From positions 1 to 16,939 of the forward strand of contig SKOZ01000035.1 in assembly GCA_007119795.1 (NCBI GenBank): DNA of 16,939 nt, given 5' to 3'. Of the stretch, positions 14,291 to 16,939 are shown one piece after another. The notes beneath the pieces were generated by a model. It saw only the letters and a program-made list of their open reading frames with translations. It did not search any database and had not been told where the DNA came from. The translations under genes and the position numbers were made by a program. This DNA is from Planctomycetales bacterium. Lineage in GTDB: Bacteria > Planctomycetota > Planctomycetia > Pirellulales > Thermoguttaceae. Position 1 is the first letter of the stretch. Each line of letters begins with the position of its first letter.

Positions 14291-14319
14291 TTGACACACG
14301 CTCGCGGGGTGGCAACCAT
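14291..14319 (+). promoter_or_regulatory. Possible promoter of the PHP gene
   Basis: TTGACA at 14291 is an exact -35 consensus; 17 bp later comes AACCAT (14314-14319), matching three of six -10 positions. It is 104 bp before the start codon. The -10 is poor, so this is tentative. Confidence 0.35.
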
Positions 14320-14422
14320 CTTAAGAAAAGGTGCGGCCGGGACAAAGCGCTCGGAGCGGTCCCCTGGGGCGGGGGCCGGGCCATTCTCGATTCTCCCAGA
14401 GAAGCTTTCCGGAGATTCTTCC

Positions 14423-15550
14423 ATGACTCGCCTCTGCACCATGGCCTTCGTGCTCCTCGTCTGCGTAGGACTGTTGCTGCCGATGGCGGCGGCCGACACG
14501 CCCGAGGTCCTGACCCGCCAGGCGCCCCCCTTCCCGGTGATCCTGGATCCGCCGGGAGACGAGGAGGAGGCCCGCTACCACGTCCTCCGCGGCGACTTCC
14601 ACATCCACACGCCCCACTCCGACGGCAAAGTTCCCCCGGCCGACCGCGTCCTCGAGGCCTGGCGCTACGGCTACGACGTGATCGCCATCACGGACCACGG
14701 CAACTTCCGCGCCTACGACGAGGCCCTCCCCGTCGCCGAGGCCTTGGGGATGATCTTTCTGCGGGGCATCGAGACCGGCTTGAGCGGGCAGGAGCATCTC
14801 GTGGCCCTCGACTTCTCCGCCGACTACGAGCCCCGCAACCCGCACCACTGGGCCGAGGCCGAAGGGGAGGAGCGGGTATTCTACCAGGAACAGTGGCGGC
14901 GGTTGGACGATGCGGGCGGATTCGTCCTTTACGCCCATCCCCACGTGGGACTACGGGAGCCGATGCTCTGGGGGATCGAAGAGGGCCTGCTCCGGGGCAT
15001 CGAGGTCAAGAACGACGTCGTGGGCACCGGCTGGGGCACCGTGGAGAGCCACGGCACGCACTGGTATCCCTTCGCTCTCGACTGGGCCCTCGAGCATGAC
15101 CTCGCCGTATTCGCCAACTCCGACATCCACGGCGCCCGCGACGATACCCCGCAGGCCGTGACGCTGGTGCTCGCCGAAGAGCAGTCGGTCGAGGGCGTGG
15201 TCGATGCCTTCGAGAGCGGACGCACGATCGCCTACTTCAACGATATGCTCGTTGCCCGCGAGGAGCTGCTCGCGCTGCTGATCGGCAATCTCGTCGACGT
15301 CCGCCTGAGCCCCGTAGACGACGAGCAGACCTGGCTGCGGATCGAGAACCGCGGACCGATCGCCCTCGAGGCCTCGGTCGAGGCCGCCGGCCTCGCGGCG
15401 GAGACCGTCGAACTCGGCCCCTACGCGCAGGTCCTCGTCGGTCCGGCGTTCCCGCCCGCCGATGTGACCATCGAGTGGACCAACCTCTGGACCCGCTCGA
15501 CCGAGAACCTCACCACCACCCACACCGTCACCGTATCTGACGCTCCGTAG
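14423..15550 (+). CDS. Secreted PHP-domain metal-dependent phosphoesterase
   Basis: Predicted extracytoplasmic hydrolase with a multi-metal centre; substrate unknown, with a phosphodiester or phosphomonoester likely. The 375-residue protein starts with a signal peptide (hydrophobic 8-20, cleavage near AAA-D at 24). The PHP metal ligands are all visible: HIH at 60-62, HSD at 65-67, TDHGN at 90-94, Glu117 in GIETG, His125, HPH at 172-174 and NSDIHG at 232-237. A beta-rich C-terminal region (about 285-375) follows with no enzyme motif, ending in many Thr. The layout resembles Sb-PDE-type secreted phosphodiesterases. Start supported by GGAG at 14411-14414, 8 bases upstream. Single gene. Confidence 0.92.
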   Translation: MTRLCTMAFVLLVCVGLLLPMAAADTPEVLTRQAPPFPVILDPPGDEEEARYHVLRGDFHIHTPHSDGKVPPADRVLEAWRYGYDVIAITDHGNFRAYDEALPVAEALGMIFLRGIETGLSGQEHLVALDFSADYEPRNPHHWAEAEGEERVFYQEQWRRLDDAGGFVLYAHPHVGLREPMLWGIEEGLLRGIEVKNDVVGTGWGTVESHGTHWYPFALDWALEHDLAVFANSDIHGARDDTPQAVTLVLAEEQSVEGVVDAFESGRTIAYFNDMLVAREELLALLIGNLVDVRLSPVDDEQTWLRIENRGPIALEASVEAAGLAAETVELGPYAQVLVGPAFPPADVTIEWTNLWTRSTENLTTTHTVTVSDAP

Positions 15551-15573
15551 GTCAGGCACCTTGTGTGCCTGAC
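15551..15573. terminator. Perfect hairpin directly after the PHP gene stop
   Basis: GTCAGGCAC (15551-15559), loop CTTGT, GTGCCTGAC (15565-15573). The 9-bp stem starts on the base after the TAG stop and lies between convergent genes. No T-tract follows. It is one of three related GCGTAGGTCAG units in 90 bp. Confidence 0.55.
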
Positions 15574-15575
15574 AG

Positions 15576-15600
15576 CGCGTAGGTCAGCTCCTTGCTTGGC
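15576..15600. repeat. Degenerate middle copy of the GTAGGTCAG repeat
   Basis: GCGTAGGTCAG recurs here about 30 bp from each neighbour, followed by CTCCTTGCTTGGCCC, which has lost the self-complementary second half. Confidence 0.5.
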
Positions 15601-15611
15601 CCGAAGCGTAG

Positions 15612-15634
15612 GTCAGGCACTTCACGTGCCTGAC
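15612..15634. terminator. Second perfect hairpin, overlapping the DUF1559-like gene stop
   Basis: GTCAGGCAC (15612-15620), loop TTCAC, GTGCCTGAC (15626-15634). The stems are identical to those of the hairpin at 15551 and the loop differs. It encodes the last codons and stop (15622-15624) of the minus-strand gene. Probably part of a bidirectional transcription stop. Confidence 0.5.
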
Positions 15635-16635
15635 AGCTCCCCGCTCAGGCCGGGGCCTCCCGGCTTCGACGTATCGGCTCTCCGTCGGCGGCAGCGGCGG
15701 ACCTCGAACGCGAACCAGAGGACAACGGCCAGCATGAGAAATGGCCATACACAGGTCCCTGCGAAGGCCCGCCATGCCGCCCACTGTTCCTCGGGAGTGT
15801 GCAGCACGTCGAGCGTGGCATGCAGGCTGAGGAGCCGCGCCAGCCGCTCCCCTTCGCTCCCCTCGTGGAGAAAGCCCACCGAGCCGTCGAGGAAGAGAGT
15901 ATGGGCGCCGTGGGGGTGGTTGCTGGAGATGCCGAAAACGTCCTCGCGGTTGATGCCCGCGATGGCCTCTTCATAGGGCAATTCGCGGGGTTCACTCCAG
16001 GCGATGCCCGTCTCCCTCGCTTCCACCAAGAGGACTACGGCCCGCCGGTCGCCGGGAATGTCGTCCTTGCCAAGTGGCCGCGCGCCGTCCCAGCCCGCTT
16101 CGGGGCCCACGATGGCGAGGTAGTTGGTATCATCCTGATTTCCTGGATCGGAGGGACAATGGTACTCCCTTGGCGGTTCGACCAGGAGCGCGGCGTTGTT
16201 CGGCCCATCCCAGGGCTCGTCGAAGCAATACCGCGCAGCCAACCCCTGGTGATCGAGAAACGGGAGGATCAAGACCCGCCAACTGTGCATGGGATTGCCT
16301 TCCGCATCGACCGTATAGGCCGGCGGAAAGGTCCCGTAGACGTCGTGGTAGCCGCGCAATGCAACGCCGATACTCCGCAAGTGGGTTCGACACGCAGCGC
16401 GACGTATCGACTCTCGCGAAACGTTCACCTTCGGCAAGAACAGGCACATCCCCATCATCAGAACCAGTCCCAGCAGAGCGGAACGCAGGGCAAATTCTGC
16501 TGGCGATGTTGCCGAACCCAATAAACACAGTGCGGCCCCCAGTGCCGCGACCGCTGCGAACCCCCAGAATCCCCCCGCGGCACCGACCGCGACCAGCGCC
16601 GTGGCGGCAAGAAGGAGGCGAATGGAGAACTGCAT
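15622..16635 (-). CDS. DUF1559-like planctomycete membrane protein
   Basis: Function unknown; the family is greatly expanded in planctomycetes. The 337-residue protein begins with two or three hydrophobic segments (about 4-40 and 50-68). The DUF1559-type region follows: CRTHLRSIGVALRGYHDVYG at 82-101, FPPAYTVDAEGNPMHSWRVL at 103-122, FDEPWDGPNN at 138-147, HCPSDPGN at 159-166 and ANTLFLDGSV-like HTLFLDGSVGFLHEG near 245-260. A last hydrophobic helix lies at about 294-309, with a basic tail. Typical members carry an N-terminal pilin-like FTLxELLVVI segment; that is missing here, so this is a membrane-embedded variant. GGGGGAG sits 5 bases before the ATG. The final residues SGT come from a hairpin repeat, suggesting the C-terminus was altered by the repeat. 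Confidence 0.88.
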   Translation of the reverse strand: MQFSIRLLLAATALVAVGAAGGFWGFAAVAALGAALCLLGSATSPAEFALRSALLGLVLMMGMCLFLPKVNVSRESIRRAACRTHLRSIGVALRGYHDVYGTFPPAYTVDAEGNPMHSWRVLILPFLDHQGLAARYCFDEPWDGPNNAALLVEPPREYHCPSDPGNQDDTNYLAIVGPEAGWDGARPLGKDDIPGDRRAVVLLVEARETGIAWSEPRELPYEEAIAGINREDVFGISSNHPHGAHTLFLDGSVGFLHEGSEGERLARLLSLHATLDVLHTPEEQWAAWRAFAGTCVWPFLMLAVVLWFAFEVRRCRRRRADTSKPGGPGLSGELSGT

Positions 16636-16714
16636 GGGGGCTCCCCCTACTCCTGGGTCGGCAGGTTAGGCACCTCACTCCCCGGCGCGCATCAGGGTAC
16701 CATCCGCACTGGAC

Positions 16715-16733
16715 GACGGCCATGGCAGCCGTC
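16715..16733. terminator. Weak hairpin between the two rightmost genes
   Basis: GACGGC (16715-16720), loop of 7, GCCGTC (16728-16733), about 60 bp past the stop of the partial gene. No T-tract; could be chance in GC-rich DNA. Confidence 0.2.
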
Positions 16734-16793
16734 CGGGCCACCCGACGGCCTGGCCACGGGAGGGACATGGCCTGCGGGTTCGGGCCGGGAATT

Positions 16794-16939
16794 TCAGACA
16801 CTGTGCTTCCGGGCGATAAGTGCGCGGACCTCCGGAGCCAGTTCCGTCGGCACGGCCATCATGATGATCCCTTCCGCTTCCCTGGCGGCTTCAATCTCCG
16901 GAAACTGCTCATCTTCGCTCTGGCTCTCGTAATGTGCGA
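16794..16939 (-). CDS. Unrecognised small protein, C-terminal fragment
   Basis: The minus-strand frame is open from the right edge to a TGA at 16794-16796 and gives 47 residues, so the start is outside the window. It is acidic at first (SQSEDEQFPEIEAAREAEG), then has a short block IIMMAVPTELAPEVRALIA and ends RKHSV. Composition and the amphipathic end resemble small planctomycete proteins of about 60-80 residues that I recall without a function; an antitoxin-like role is possible but unsupported here. It runs in the same direction as the DUF1559-like gene, 158 bp upstream of it, and is too far for a tight operon. Confidence 0.6.
   Translation of the reverse strand, partial: AHYESQSEDEQFPEIEAAREAEGIIMMAVPTELAPEVRALIARKHSV

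Larger units (their letters stand above)
14082..14422. other. 341-bp divergent intergenic region, miaA / PHP gene
   Basis: Contains, in order, a G-rich tract able to form a G-quadruplex (14132-14158), repeat copy E (14190-14225) and a perfect TTGACA hexamer (14291-14296). No credible gene is present. Confidence 0.7.

Overview
This 16.9 kb window is GC-rich bacterial chromosome, most likely from the phylum Planctomycetota. The best clue is a DUF1559-type membrane protein near the right end, a family found almost only in planctomycetes. The long intergenic gaps full of palindromic repeats and the signal-peptide-bearing serpin and PHP proteins fit that assignment. I cannot name an order or genus. 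There is no phage, transposase, CRISPR array, rRNA or tRNA that I can see.

Layout, left to right. (1) Bases 1-3178, minus strand: a GntR/YtrA-type repressor, an ABC ATPase and an ABC-2-like permease (cut by the window edge) form a self-regulated export operon. A promoter with an overlapping 18-bp operator precedes it, and three 49-bp tandem repeats separate ATPase and permease. (2) Bases 3222-8079, minus strand: MoxR-type AAA+ ATPase, DUF58 protein and TgpA-like transglutaminase membrane protein, a classic three-gene cluster. (3) Bases 8627-9853, plus strand: a secreted serpin with an inhibitory-type hinge. (4) Bases 9921-12932, minus strand: UbiD-family protein, MenG/UbiE methyltransferase and UbiX flavin prenyltransferase, an apparent quinone set. 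(5) Bases 13158-14081, minus strand: MiaA, starting with GTG. (6) Bases 14423-15550, plus strand: a secreted PHP-domain phosphoesterase. (7) Bases 15622-16635, minus strand: the DUF1559-like protein, then the 3' end of an unrecognised small gene.

How the genes work together: UbiX makes prenylated FMN, the cofactor of UbiD decarboxylases, and MenG does the C-methylation that completes menaquinone. However, the UbiD homologue here appears to lack all three catalytic residues and most of the metal ligands. That is the strongest protein-level anomaly in the window.

The strongest DNA-level signal is a dispersed palindromic repeat family (GTAACCGTTCACG followed by GGGGACTG and CCTTCGGCC). It occurs around the quinone and miaA genes, forms a 99-bp MITE-like element, and at menG supplies both the first codons of the protein and a long inverted repeat flanking the start codon. 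Other palindrome families occur at 1697-1818, 3222-3319, 5723-5757 and 15551-15634.
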